Positions 8,071 to 16,316 of a stretch of 64,000 nt of DNA are shown here, piece by piece (position 1 is the first letter of the stretch; each line of letters starts with the position of its first letter). The stretch comes from Prauserella cavernicola (lineage in GTDB: Bacteria > Actinomycetota > Actinomycetes > Mycobacteriales > Pseudonocardiaceae). The stretch spans positions 310,001-374,000 of the forward strand of contig NZ_JAENJH010000004.1 of the NCBI RefSeq assembly GCF_016595675.1. Reading direction: 5' to 3'. The notes beneath the pieces were generated by a model. It worked only from the letters and a program-made list of their open reading frames with translations, searched no databases and was not told the DNA's origin. A program made the position numbers and the translations under genes.

Positions 8071-8438
8071 GCACCCCGCCTCGCCCTGACGTCCAGGCCG
8101 TCACCGACCAGGCACGTTCCCGGGGTGCGTTCACCCACGTGCTCGACGGCAGTGCTCACGCGGACAAGGCGGGCACGATCGACGCGATCGCCGTCGCGCT
8201 GTCGTTCCCGGACTACTTCGGCCGCAACCTCGACGCGCTCTACGACTGCCTCACCGACCTGGGCTGGCTGCCCTCCGGTGAGCACGTGCTGATCTGGGTC
8301 GCCTCCGACGTGCTCAAGCAGGCCGACCCGCGCTCCTACCTCGCGGTGCACAGCGTGCTCTCCGACGCCCAGCGCGCGCTGGCGCCCGGCGGCGAGCGTC
8401 GCGACAGCCGCACCCTGACGGTGGTGCTGGCGGACTGA
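8067..8438 (+). CDS. Barstar-family ribonuclease inhibitor
   Basis: This 123-residue cytoplasmic protein has no signal and is of the barstar fold. FPDYFGRNLDALYDCLTDLGW (split here as FPDYFGRN, LDALYDCLTDL) is the classic barstar segment that plugs the RNase active site, with the key aspartate in ALYDCL. The start codon overlaps the RNase stop, as expected for a cognate toxin-inhibitor pair that protects the cell before export. The stop lies 18 bases from the convergent enoyl-CoA hydratase. Confidence 0.93.
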   Translation: MSTPPRPDVQAVTDQARSRGAFTHVLDGSAHADKAGTIDAIAVALSFPDYFGRNLDALYDCLTDLGWLPSGEHVLIWVASDVLKQADPRSYLAVHSVLSDAQRALAPGGERRDSRTLTVVLAD

Positions 8439-8456
8439 CCCGCCGCCGCGGCCGCC

Positions 8457-9230
8457 TCAGGCCTCGGGGACCCAGCTGGGCTTGCGCTTCTCGCCGAACG
8501 CCGTGATGCCCTCCTGGCCCTCCTCGCTCGCGAAGAAGCGGGACGACGTGGCGAGCATCTCCGCGAACGCCTTCGGCATCTCCCGGCCGCTCTCGCCCTG
8601 CAGCAGTTCCTTCGTCGAGGCGAGTGCGACGGGGCCGCCGTGGGCGAGCGAGCGGACGTAGCGCTCGACGGTCGCGTCCAGTTCCTCGGCGGGCACGGCC
8701 GCGTTGATCAGCCCGATCACGGCGGCACGCTCGGCGTCGAAGACGTCGCCGGTGAGGAACAGCTCGTGGGCCGCGCGTGGCGTGAGCCTCGGCAGCACCG
8801 TCACCGAGATGATCGCCGGGATCAGTCCGAGGCGGACCTCACTGAAGGCGAAGGTCGCGTTGTCGGAGGCCACCGCGATGTCGGCCGCCGCGACGATGCC
8901 GACGCCGCCGGCCCTCGCGGGTCCGGCCAGCCGCGCCACCACGGGCTTGGGGCTGGTCCAGATGCGCTCGAGGATCGCGGGGAACTCGTTGACGCCCTGG
9001 TCCGACGAGCCCGCGCCGCGGGCTTCCTTGAGGTCCATCCCCGCGCAGAACACGGAACCGGTGTGGGTGAGCACGACCACCCGCACCGCGTCGTCGGCGA
9101 TGGCTCGCTCCAGTCCGTCGCTCAGCTCGCGGCGGAGTTGCGCGGACAGCGCGTTGCGGTTGTGCGGGGAGTCGAGCGTGATCGTCGCGACCCCACCCGT
9201 CACGTCGTAGTGCACGAGTTCGTCAGCCAT
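8457..9230 (-). CDS. Enoyl-CoA hydratase/isomerase family protein
   Basis: This is a 257-residue crotonase-fold protein. GSVFCAGMDLKEARG forms one side of the oxyanion hole, and ARAGGVGIVAAADIAVAS supplies the second backbone NH and the usual catalytic region. The expected second catalytic Glu is replaced in this region by AFSEVRLGLIPA, which retains a Glu. An in-frame ATG six codons upstream lies inside the ribosome site (GAAGGTG), so I use the ATG at 9230. It follows the chelatase gene after 33 bases on the same strand. It may be read from the cys operon, but its reaction (CoA thioester hydration) is unrelated. Confidence 0.9.
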   Translation of the reverse strand: MADELVHYDVTGGVATITLDSPHNRNALSAQLRRELSDGLERAIADDAVRVVVLTHTGSVFCAGMDLKEARGAGSSDQGVNEFPAILERIWTSPKPVVARLAGPARAGGVGIVAAADIAVASDNATFAFSEVRLGLIPAIISVTVLPRLTPRAAHELFLTGDVFDAERAAVIGLINAAVPAEELDATVERYVRSLAHGGPVALASTKELLQGESGREMPKAFAEMLATSSRFFASEEGQEGITAFGEKRKPSWVPEA

Positions 9231-9263
9231 GCCGACACCTTCGCACACGCCGTGGCGCGGACG

Positions 9264-10010
9264 TCAGGCCGAACGCAGGGTCGCCGAGACCGCGTCGGCG
9301 TAGCGCTCGAGCACGACCTGCGCCACGCGCGGCTCCGGGCCGAGCGGGGCGGCGACGGGGGAGCCGGGTGCGGCGGCCCGGGCGAGGTCGCGGATGCGGT
9401 CGGGCAGCAGGCCGGGCGCGAAGAACCACGACGCGACCGCGAAGTGCCGGGCGCCGCGGGCCCGCAGCTTGGCGATCGCGGCGGGCACGTCGGGCTTGGT
9501 GGCGCTGGCGAACGCGGGCGCGACGAGGCACTCGTGGGAGGCCTGCCAGCGCTCGGCCACGCGGGCGACGACGTCGTTGGCCGGGCCGTGCGAGGAACCG
9601 ACCGCGGAGAGCACCACGCCCAGCTCCGGATCGGCGAGGTCGGCGCCGGTGGCGCGCAGCCGGTCCAGAGCGACGGCCTCGAGCAGCGGGTCAGCGCCGA
9701 GCACGTCGGCGACCGAGACCCGCAGCCGGGGCAGCCGGGAGGTGACGTCGTCGACGATGCCGGGCAGATCGACCCGCGCGTGGAAGGCGCGGCCGAGCAG
9801 CAGGGGCACCGCGACGACGTGCCGGTGTCCCTCGGCGTGCAGGGTGGTGAGCACGTCGGGCACCGACGGCTCGGAGAGGTCGAGAAACGCCACGCGCACG
9901 TCGAGGCCGGGCGCTGTCGCCCGCACGACGTCGCCGAGTGCGCGCACGGTGGCCGCGGACCGGGGGTCACGGCTACCGTGCGCGACCACGACGAGTGGCG
10001 CCTGGCTCAC
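9264..10010 (-). CDS. Sirohydrochlorin chelatase (CbiX/SirB type)
   Basis: This 248-residue class II chelatase inserts Fe2+ (or Co2+) into sirohydrochlorin. VVVAHGSRDPRS at the N-terminus carries the metal-binding/catalytic His. A second GSSHGPAND motif starts the C-terminal half, showing the two-domain layout of long CbiX proteins. The GTG start shares one base with the cysN stop (TAGTG at 10008-10012). Placement in the sulfate-reduction operon argues for the ferrochelatase role, making siroheme for the sulfite reductase at 13087. This is a context inference; the fold alone cannot separate Fe from Co. Confidence 0.92.
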   Translation of the reverse strand: MSQAPLVVVAHGSRDPRSAATVRALGDVVRATAPGLDVRVAFLDLSEPSVPDVLTTLHAEGHRHVVAVPLLLGRAFHARVDLPGIVDDVTSRLPRLRVSVADVLGADPLLEAVALDRLRATGADLADPELGVVLSAVGSSHGPANDVVARVAERWQASHECLVAPAFASATKPDVPAAIAKLRARGARHFAVASWFFAPGLLPDRIRDLARAAAPGSPVAAPLGPEPRVAQVVLERYADAVSATLRSA

Positions 10011-11293
10011 TACTGCTCCGAACCGCCCAGCGCGCTGAAGCGCTCGCCGACGAGGCCCGCGGCGAGAGTGTCGCCGTCCTTCGGGTCGATCACGAGGAAC
10101 GCGCCCGTGCGGGCGCTCGCCGCGTAGTCGTCCACCGGGATCTCCTCCGACAGCCGCAGCCGGACGCTGCCGATCTCGTTGAGCTCCAGCGAATCCGGTC
10201 CCTCCACAGTGGACAGGGTCTGCTCGTCGAAGCGCGAGTTGAGCTCCTCGACGAGCGCCTGCACCGTGCGTGCCCCGTGCTTGACGAGCACGCGCGCGCC
10301 GGGCTGGAGCGACTTGGTCGACAGCCAGCACAGCGCGGCGGTGAACTCGTCGGTCACCTCGGGCCGGTCGGCGGCCGAGGCGATCAGGTCACCGCGCGCG
10401 ATGTCCAGGTCGTCGGCGAGCAGCACGGTCACCGAGCTGCCCGCTCCCGCCTCGTCGAGCTGCCCGTCCGCCGTGCCGACGCTCTCGACGGTGGTGCGCA
10501 GGCCCCTCGGCAGCACGACGACCTCGTCGCCGGGACGCACCGTGCCCGCCGCGATCTGGCCCGCATAGCCGCGGTAGTCCGGGTACTCGGGCGTGCGCGG
10601 CCGGATCACGTACTGCACGGGCAACCGGAACGGCGCCTCGTGCGGGTCGGGCGCGACCGGCACGGTCTCCAGGTGCTCGAGCAACGTCGGGCCGGTGTAC
10701 CAGGGCGTGTTCTCCGAGCTCGTGGCCACGTTGTCGCCGACCAGCGCCGACACGGGGATCGTGAGGACGGAACCCTCGGCGTAGCCCAGCGACGCCGCGT
10801 GCGTGGCGAACTCCTTGGCGATGACCGTGAAGGCGGCCTCGTCGTAGCCGATGAGGTCGACCTTGTTCACCGCGAGCACCAGCCGCGGTACGCCCAGCAG
10901 CGCGAGCACGGCGGCGTGGCGCCTGGTCTGCTCCACCACGCCCTTGCGGGCGTCCACCAGCAGCACGGCGAGCTGTGCCGTGGACGCGCCGGTGACGGTG
11001 TTGCGGGTGTACTGGACGTGGCCGGGCGTGTCGGCGAGCACGAAGCTGCGCTTCGGGGTCGCGAAGTAGCGGTACGCCACGTCGATGGTGATGCCCTGCT
11101 CCCGCTCGGAACGCAGGCCGTCCACCAGCAGCGAGAGGTCCGGAGTGGACAGACCGCGGTCGACGCTGGCGCGCTGCACGGCGTCCAGCTGGTCGGCGAG
11201 AACCGACTTCGTGTCGTAGAGCAGACGGCCGACCAGCGTCGACTTGCCGTCGTCGACGCTGCCTGCCGTGGCGAGCCTCAGCAAAGAGCTCAT
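10010..11293 (-). CDS. cysN: Sulfate adenylyltransferase subunit 1 (GTPase)
   Basis: CysN is the regulatory GTPase of ATP sulfurylase. GTP hydrolysis drives formation of adenosine 5'-phosphosulfate. The 427-residue protein has the P-loop GSVDDGKST at ~residue 12, DTPGHVQY (G3) and NKVDLI (G4). The C-terminal EF-Tu-like barrels are present, and there is no fused CysC APS kinase domain. That fits a pathway that reduces APS directly. The start is three bases from the cysD stop, and the last base is shared with the chelatase start, so the genes are tightly coupled. Confidence 0.97.
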   Translation of the reverse strand: MSSLLRLATAGSVDDGKSTLVGRLLYDTKSVLADQLDAVQRASVDRGLSTPDLSLLVDGLRSEREQGITIDVAYRYFATPKRSFVLADTPGHVQYTRNTVTGASTAQLAVLLVDARKGVVEQTRRHAAVLALLGVPRLVLAVNKVDLIGYDEAAFTVIAKEFATHAASLGYAEGSVLTIPVSALVGDNVATSSENTPWYTGPTLLEHLETVPVAPDPHEAPFRLPVQYVIRPRTPEYPDYRGYAGQIAAGTVRPGDEVVVLPRGLRTTVESVGTADGQLDEAGAGSSVTVLLADDLDIARGDLIASAADRPEVTDEFTAALCWLSTKSLQPGARVLVKHGARTVQALVEELNSRFDEQTLSTVEGPDSLELNEIGSVRLRLSEEIPVDDYAASARTGAFLVIDPKDGDTLAAGLVGERFSALGGSEQ

Positions 11294-11295
11294 GG

Positions 11296-12216
11296 CTAGA
11301 AGTACCCCTCCCGCTTGCGGTCCTCCATGGCGGCCTCGGACAGCCGGTCGTCCGCTCTGGTGGCGCCGCGCTCGGTCAGCCTGCTGGCCTGCACCTCGGC
11401 GATCACGTCCTCCACAGTGGACGCGGTGGACTCGACCGCGCCGGTGCAGGAACCGTCACCCACGGTGCGGTAGCGCACCGTCAGCTCCTCGACCGTCTCG
11501 TCCTCGCGCGGGCCGCCCCACGGTCCCTCGGTGAGCCACATGCCGTCGCGGCGGTACACCTTGCGCTGGTGGGCGTAGTAGATCGAGGGAAGGTCGACCT
11601 CCTCGCGCGCGATGTAGTTCCAGACGTCCGCCTCGGTCCAGTTCGAGAGCGGGAACACGCGCACGTGCTCACCGGGGCGGTGCCTGCCGTTGTAGAGGTT
11701 CCACAACTCGGGCCGCTGCCTGCGCGGCTCCCATTGGCCGAAGGCGTTGCGCAGGCTGAAGATGCGCTCCTTGGCGCGGGCGCGCTCCTCGTCCCTGCGG
11801 CCGCCGCCGAAGACGGCGTCGAACTTGTGCTCGGTGATGGTGTCCAGCAACGGCTGCGTCTGCAGCGGGTTGCGGGTGCCGTCGGGGCGCTCCGTGAGCC
11901 GCCCGTCGTCGATCCAGTCCTGCACGTGCGCGACGACCAGCCGCAGCCCGTACTTCTCGACCACGCGGTCGCGGAAGTCGATGACCTCCTCGAAGTTGTG
12001 TCCCGTGTCCACGTGCAGCAACGGGAACGGCACCGGCGCGGGCCAGAAGGCCTTGATCGCCAGGTGCAGCAGCAACGTCGAGTCCTTGCCGCCGGAGAAG
12101 AGGATCACGGGGCGATCGAACTCGCCCGCGACCTCGCGGAAGATGTGGATGGCTTCCGATTCCAGCGCGGTGAGGTTGTCCCGCGCCGCGTCGGCCGCGG
12201 CCTCCAGTGTGGTCAT
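11296..12216 (-). CDS. cysD: Sulfate adenylyltransferase subunit 2
   Basis: CysD is the catalytic subunit of ATP sulfurylase (ATP + sulfate to APS + PPi). It has 306 residues, the family norm. The PP-loop LFSGGKDST sits near residue 40. RRDEERARAKERIFS and the NLYNG...PGEHVRVFPLSNWTE region are strongly conserved CysD blocks. The ATG at 12216 follows an AAGGATGTC ribosome region in the 11-base gap after cysH. The upstream in-frame extension is inside cysH and is rejected. Confidence 0.97.
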   Translation of the reverse strand: MTTLEAAADAARDNLTALESEAIHIFREVAGEFDRPVILFSGGKDSTLLLHLAIKAFWPAPVPFPLLHVDTGHNFEEVIDFRDRVVEKYGLRLVVAHVQDWIDDGRLTERPDGTRNPLQTQPLLDTITEHKFDAVFGGGRRDEERARAKERIFSLRNAFGQWEPRRQRPELWNLYNGRHRPGEHVRVFPLSNWTEADVWNYIAREEVDLPSIYYAHQRKVYRRDGMWLTEGPWGGPREDETVEELTVRYRTVGDGSCTGAVESTASTVEDVIAEVQASRLTERGATRADDRLSEAAMEDRKREGYF

Positions 12217-12227
12217 GACATCCTTCC

Positions 12228-12932
12228 TCAGGCGTGCAGCCCGCACTCGGTCTTGGACTTCCCGGCCCAGCGGCCGCTGCGCGGGTCGGCACCCGCCGCC
12301 ACCTTCGCGGTGCACGGTGCGCAACCGATCGAGAGGTAACCGTCGTCGACCAGCGGGTTCTGCAGAATCCCGTGCTCGGCGATGTAGCCGTTGAACTCTT
12401 CGTCACTCCAGGCCGCGATGGGGTTGACCTTCACGAGGCCGTTGCGATCGTCCCATGTCACGATCGGTGTGTTCGCCCTGGTGGGTGCGTCTACTCTGCG
12501 TACACCCGTGACCCAGCACGAGTAGCCGGACAGCGTCTTGCGCAGGGGAACCACCTTGCGCAGATGGCAGCACTGGGTCGGGTCGCGGTCGTGCAGTTTC
12601 GGCCCGTACTCGGCGTCCTGCTCGGCGACGGTCTGTTCTGCCTGGGCGTTGACGACCGTGATGTCCGGATAGACCATCGCGACGGCGTCGCGGGTGCCGA
12701 TGGTCTCGGCGAAGTGGTAGCCGGTCTCGAGAAACAGCACATCCACATCGGACTTCACCTTGGTCGCCAGGTCGACCAGCACTGCGTCCTGCATGTTCGA
12801 GGCGACGATCAGGTCGTCGCCGAACTGCTCGACCGCCCAGCGCAGCGCCTCGTCCGCGCTCGCGTCCGCAAGCCGCTCGGACGCACTCTCCGCCAGTGCC
12901 TTCAGTTCTTCGGTCGATGCCGCCGCGGTCAT
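12228..12932 (-). CDS. cysH: Adenosine 5'-phosphosulfate (APS) reductase, 4Fe-4S type
   Basis: Reduces APS to sulfite and AMP with thioredoxin. The 234-residue protein carries the cysteine pairs Cys121-Cys122 (TQCCHLRKV) and Cys204-x-x-Cys207 (GCAPC) that bind a 4Fe-4S cluster in bacterial APS reductases and are missing in PAPS reductases. The C-terminal ECGLH catalytic motif is intact. No CysC is encoded nearby, consistent with direct APS use. The ATG overlaps the stop of the small zinc-ribbon gene (ATGA, 12929-12932). Confidence 0.96.
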   Translation of the reverse strand: MTAAASTEELKALAESASERLADASADEALRWAVEQFGDDLIVASNMQDAVLVDLATKVKSDVDVLFLETGYHFAETIGTRDAVAMVYPDITVVNAQAEQTVAEQDAEYGPKLHDRDPTQCCHLRKVVPLRKTLSGYSCWVTGVRRVDAPTRANTPIVTWDDRNGLVKVNPIAAWSDEEFNGYIAEHGILQNPLVDDGYLSIGCAPCTAKVAAGADPRSGRWAGKSKTECGLHA

Positions 12933-13090
12933 CGGGTCACCTCCGGTATCTGCAGGCCGATGAAAGTCACCGAGAACACCCGCCGACAGGACGAACACAG
13001 CCAGGCGCCGTTCTCTTCCGGTCGGAGATCCTCGTCGCCACAGTACGGACAGTAGAAGGCCGTAGCCCGGGTGGGAGTGGATTCGGTCAC
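12929..13090 (-). CDS. Small zinc-ribbon protein of the sulfite reductase operon
   Basis: This 53-residue protein has two CxxC pairs, YCPYCGDED and CSSCRRVF, that form a probable zinc ribbon. The GTG start overlaps the sulfite reductase stop (GTGA at 13087-13090), and the stop overlaps the cysH start, so it is translated in lockstep with both. Similar short proteins sit between sulfite reductase and cysH in other actinomycetes, from my general knowledge of such operons. A role as a small metal or redox accessory factor is inference. It is easily missed by gene finders because of its size. Confidence 0.85.
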   Translation of the reverse strand: MTESTPTRATAFYCPYCGDEDLRPEENGAWLCSSCRRVFSVTFIGLQIPEVTR

Positions 13091-14769
13091 TTCAACTCGG
13101 CTTCCTCGGCGCGGGTGACCCACTGGGCGAACCTCTCGCCGGTAGTCCTGCCCGCGAGATAGTTCCGTACCACCCGCTCCACGTAGTCGGTCAGCTCGGC
13201 GCTGGTCACCTTGTGTCCTCGAAGTTTACGGCCGAATCCGGAATCGAGCCCGAGCCCGCCGCCCAGGTGCACCTGGAAACCCTCGACCTGGTTGCCCTCG
13301 TCGTCGGTGACGACCTGACCTTTGAGGCCGATGTCGGCGACCTGGATGCGGGCGCAGGAGTTCGGGCAGCCGTTGAGGTGCACGGTGACCGGATTGTCCA
13401 GACCGTCCTGAATTCCCGCGAGCCGTTCCTCGAGCTCGGCGACGAGCCGCTCGGCCCTCGCCTTGGTCTCGACGATCGCGAGCTTGCAGAACTCGATGCC
13501 GGTGCAGGCCATGACGTTGCGGCGCCACGGGGACGGCTCCGTCTGCAGCCCGGCCTCGGCGAGCTCGGTCTTCAGCCCGTCCACTTCGGCCTCGGGGACG
13601 TCGAGCACCACGAGTTTCTGCTGCGGGGTCAGGCGGACGCGGCCCGAACCCGCCCGCTCGGCGGCCTTGGCCACCGCGAGCAGCATCGAGCCCGACGAAC
13701 GGCCCGCGACCGGCGCGCCGCCGACGTAGAACTGGCCGTCGGTCTGCCGGTGCACGCCGATGTGGTCGATCGGGCGCGCCGGCGCCTCCGGCGCGGGGCC
13801 GTCGACGAGTGCGCGCCCGAGGTACTCCTTCTCGAGCACCTCCCTGAATTTCTCGGCTCCCCAGTCCTTCACCAGGAACTTGATGCGCGCGCGGGAGCGC
13901 AGCCTGCGGTAGCCGTAGTCGCGGAAGATGCCGATGACCCCGGCCCACACGTCGGGCACCTCGTCGCGGGGGATCCACGCGCCGAGCCGCTGCGCGATCA
14001 TCGGGTTGGTGGAGAGCCCGCCGCCGACCCAGACGTCGAAGCCGGGGCCGTGCTCGGGGTGCTCGACGCCGACGAACGCGATGTCGTGGATCTCGTGGGC
14101 CACGTCCTGCTGGCCGGAGATGGCGGTCTTGAACTTGCGCGGCAGGTTGGCGTACTGCGGGTCGCCCACGTAACGCCGCTTGATCTCGTCGATCGCGGGC
14201 GTGCCGTCGATGACCTCGTCGGCCGAGATGCCGGCGACGGGCGAGCCGAGGATGACGCGGGGGCTGTCGCCGCACGCCTCCATCGTGGTCATGCCGGCGG
14301 CCTCGAGCTTCTCCCAGATCGCGGGCATGTCCTCGACCCGGATCCAGTGGTACTGGATGTTCTGCCGGTCGGTGATGTCGGCGGTATCGCGCGCGTAGGT
14401 CTGGGAGATCTCGCCGAGCAGCGCGAGCTGGTCGGTGGTGAGCGCGCCGCCGTCGAGGCGCACGCGCAGCATGAAGTAGCTGTCGTCGAGCTCCTCGGGC
14501 TCCAGCGTCGCCGTGCGGCCACCGTCGATCCCGGGCTTGCGCTGCGTGTAGAGGCCGTACCAGCGGAAGCGGCCCCGCAGGTCGCCGGGGTCGATGGAGT
14601 CGAAGCCGCCGTGTGCGTAGATGTTCTCGATGCGGGCGCGAACGTTGAGGGGGTTGTCGTCCTTCTTCGAGCGCTCGTTCGGGTTCAGCGGCTCGCGGTA
14701 GCCCAGGGCCCACTGACCCTCACCGCGACGCTGTTTGGTCCGGGTGGGGCGGCCTGCGTTCGGGGCCAT
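13087..14769 (-). CDS. sir: Ferredoxin-type sulfite reductase (nitrite/sulfite reductase family)
   Basis: Six-electron reduction of sulfite to sulfide using siroheme and a 4Fe-4S cluster. 560 residues. Cluster/siroheme cysteines are in ACTGIEFCKLA (about 420 and 426) and GCPNSCARIQ (about 467 and 471), the C-x5-C and C-x3-C pattern of the family. An internal duplication typical of the family (ferredoxin-like halves) is visible. Sulfite rather than nitrite is supported by the operon with cysH, cysD, cysN and a chelatase. The ATG at 14769 is preceded by GGAGGACAGGACAC. That ribosome site borders a hairpin, and a leader peptide gene lies further upstream. Confidence 0.95.
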   Translation of the reverse strand: MAPNAGRPTRTKQRRGEGQWALGYREPLNPNERSKKDDNPLNVRARIENIYAHGGFDSIDPGDLRGRFRWYGLYTQRKPGIDGGRTATLEPEELDDSYFMLRVRLDGGALTTDQLALLGEISQTYARDTADITDRQNIQYHWIRVEDMPAIWEKLEAAGMTTMEACGDSPRVILGSPVAGISADEVIDGTPAIDEIKRRYVGDPQYANLPRKFKTAISGQQDVAHEIHDIAFVGVEHPEHGPGFDVWVGGGLSTNPMIAQRLGAWIPRDEVPDVWAGVIGIFRDYGYRRLRSRARIKFLVKDWGAEKFREVLEKEYLGRALVDGPAPEAPARPIDHIGVHRQTDGQFYVGGAPVAGRSSGSMLLAVAKAAERAGSGRVRLTPQQKLVVLDVPEAEVDGLKTELAEAGLQTEPSPWRRNVMACTGIEFCKLAIVETKARAERLVAELEERLAGIQDGLDNPVTVHLNGCPNSCARIQVADIGLKGQVVTDDEGNQVEGFQVHLGGGLGLDSGFGRKLRGHKVTSAELTDYVERVVRNYLAGRTTGERFAQWVTRAEEAELK

Positions 14770-14780
14770 GTGTCCTGTCC

Positions 14781-14833
14781 TCCAGGGCGGGTGATCGCGG
14801 TGGACGACGCCGCGCGTGCCGGAGCGCCCTGGA
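14781..14833 (-). promoter_or_regulatory. Hairpin next to the sulfite reductase ribosome-binding site
   Basis: CGCCCTGGA (14833-14825) pairs perfectly with TCCAGGGCG (14781-14789 as written on the + strand), giving a 9-bp stem with a 35-base loop. The 3' arm ends in GGA, directly joined to GGACAGGACAC and the ATG, so the folded form would partly hide the GGAGGA ribosome site. Together with the upstream leader peptide this suggests translational or attenuation control. The alternative pairing partner was not worked out. Confidence 0.5.
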
Positions 14834-14906
14834 CGAGGCCGTGGTGGGAGCAGTTCGCGGCACACCGGCGTCACGTTGTCCGGAAACGGGCAAATGACGC
14901 GGTAGG

Positions 14907-14987
14907 TCAGAGCCGGCAGAGACTGCTGGAGACGCGCAGGTAGTCGACGTGGCGGCGAACCACGAGAGCGACACCTGCTGAAGTCAT
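14907..14987 (-). CDS. Putative cys-operon leader peptide (26 residues)
   Basis: A 26-codon gene begins at the ATG at 14987 and encodes a short peptide with VVRRHVDYLRVSSSLCR near its end. The HVD-LR-x4-CR pattern matches the short 'putative leader peptide' class seen upstream of sulfur-assimilation operons in actinomycetes. The cysteine codon sits two codons before the stop, which would let ribosome stalling sense cysteinyl-tRNA supply. It ends 137 bases before the sulfite reductase start, with a hairpin between. Too short for ordinary gene calling. The regulatory role is inferred. Confidence 0.75.
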   Translation of the reverse strand: MTSAGVALVVRRHVDYLRVSSSLCRL

Positions 14988-15108
14988 GGCCTCAGAGTGC
15001 CACCTGCTCAGTATGTGGTCCAGATGCGCCCGCATGGTGGGAGCAACGTCATAGGCGCACGTCGGCGGCGTGCGCGAGGCCCGGCGAGGCCGGTGGAAGA
15101 CTGGAGCG

Positions 15109-16311
15109 GTGAGCACCACCGCAGCCCCCGACCGGTTCGTCCTGCCTCCCTCCGCGCGCAGCGGACTGGGAACGCGGCCGTTCGGCGTGTACGTCCACGT
15201 TCCCTTCTGCGCCACCCGCTGCGGTTACTGCGACTTCAACACCTACACCGCGGGCGAGCTCGGCACCGCGGCCTCGCCGGAGTCGTGGCTCGAGGGCCTG
15301 CGCCGCGAGCTCGACCTCGCCGCGGACCTGCTCGGTGGGCCGCCGCCCGCCGACACCGTGTTCGTCGGCGGCGGCACGCCGTCGCTGCTGGGCGCCGAGG
15401 GACTCGCCGCCGTGCTCGGCGCCGTGCGCGGCTCGTTCGGGCTCGCCGACGACGCCGAGGTGACCACCGAGTCCAACCCGGAGTCGACGTCGCCCGAGTT
15501 CTTCGCGGGCCTGCGCGAGGCCGGCTACACGCGCGTCTCGCTGGGCATGCAGTCCACGGCGCGGCACGTGCTGCGCGTGCTGGACCGCGTGCACACGCCC
15601 GGCAGGCCGGTCGCGGCCGCGAAGGAGGCCAGGGCGGCGGGGTTCGCGCACGTCAACCTCGACCTCATCTACGGAACGCCGGGCGAGCGTCCCGAGGACC
15701 TGCGCGGCTCGCTCGAAGCCGTGCTCGACGCCGGGGTGGACCACGTGTCCGCCTACGCGCTGATCGTGGAGGACGGCACCGCGCTGGCGCGCAAGGTGCG
15801 CAAGGGTGAGCTGCCCGCACCCGACGACGATGTGCTGGCCTCCCGCTACGAGCTGATCGACGAACTGCTCGGCGCGGCGGGGCTGCACTGGTACGAGGTG
15901 TCGAACTGGGCGGCCACGGAGCGTGCCCGGTGCCGCCACAACCTCGGCTACTGGCTCGGCGGGGACTGGTGGGGCGCCGGTCCGGGCGCGCACAGTCACG
16001 TCGGCGGCGTGCGCTGGTGGAACGTCAAGCACCCCGCGCGCTACGCCTCGGTGCTCGCCGAGGGTGAGGCGCCGGTCGCAGGCCACGAGCTGCTGACCGA
16101 CGCCGACCGGCACCTCGAGCGCGTGATGCTCGAGCTGCGGCTCGTCGAGGGATTGCCGCTGTCGGCGCTCGACGACGACGGCGTGCGCGAGGCGCGCGCC
16201 GCCGTGGCCGAGGGGCTGCTCACCGAGCGCGGGATCGCCGAGGGCAGGGCGGTGCTGACCGACCGGGGCAGGCTGCTCGCCGACGCCGTGGTCCGCAGGC
16301 TGGTCGCCTGA
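15109..16311 (+). CDS. hemW: Radical SAM heme chaperone HemW (formerly HemN-like)
   Basis: This 400-residue radical SAM protein has the cluster motif CATRCGYCDF (C-x3-C-x2-C) at about residues 33-40 and the FVGGGTPSLLG glycine motif typical of the HemN/HemW family. The HemW-type C-terminal domain (VMLELRLVEGLPL) follows. HemW binds heme and delivers it to respiratory enzymes; true HemN oxidases have an N-terminal extension that is missing here. The GTG start follows CTGGAGCG, and an in-frame ATG 13 codons upstream lacks support. In actinomycetes hemW is often close to lepA; here 14.8 kb separates them. Confidence 0.94.
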   Translation: MSTTAAPDRFVLPPSARSGLGTRPFGVYVHVPFCATRCGYCDFNTYTAGELGTAASPESWLEGLRRELDLAADLLGGPPPADTVFVGGGTPSLLGAEGLAAVLGAVRGSFGLADDAEVTTESNPESTSPEFFAGLREAGYTRVSLGMQSTARHVLRVLDRVHTPGRPVAAAKEARAAGFAHVNLDLIYGTPGERPEDLRGSLEAVLDAGVDHVSAYALIVEDGTALARKVRKGELPAPDDDVLASRYELIDELLGAAGLHWYEVSNWAATERARCRHNLGYWLGGDWWGAGPGAHSHVGGVRWWNVKHPARYASVLAEGEAPVAGHELLTDADRHLERVMLELRLVEGLPLSALDDDGVREARAAVAEGLLTERGIAEGRAVLTDRGRLLADAVVRRLVA

Positions 16312-16316
16312 GCCGC

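Noticed and set aside
10010-11293. CysNC bifunctional enzyme
   Set aside because: The protein ends at 427 residues with no APS-kinase domain, and the adjacent cysH has the cysteines of an APS reductase.
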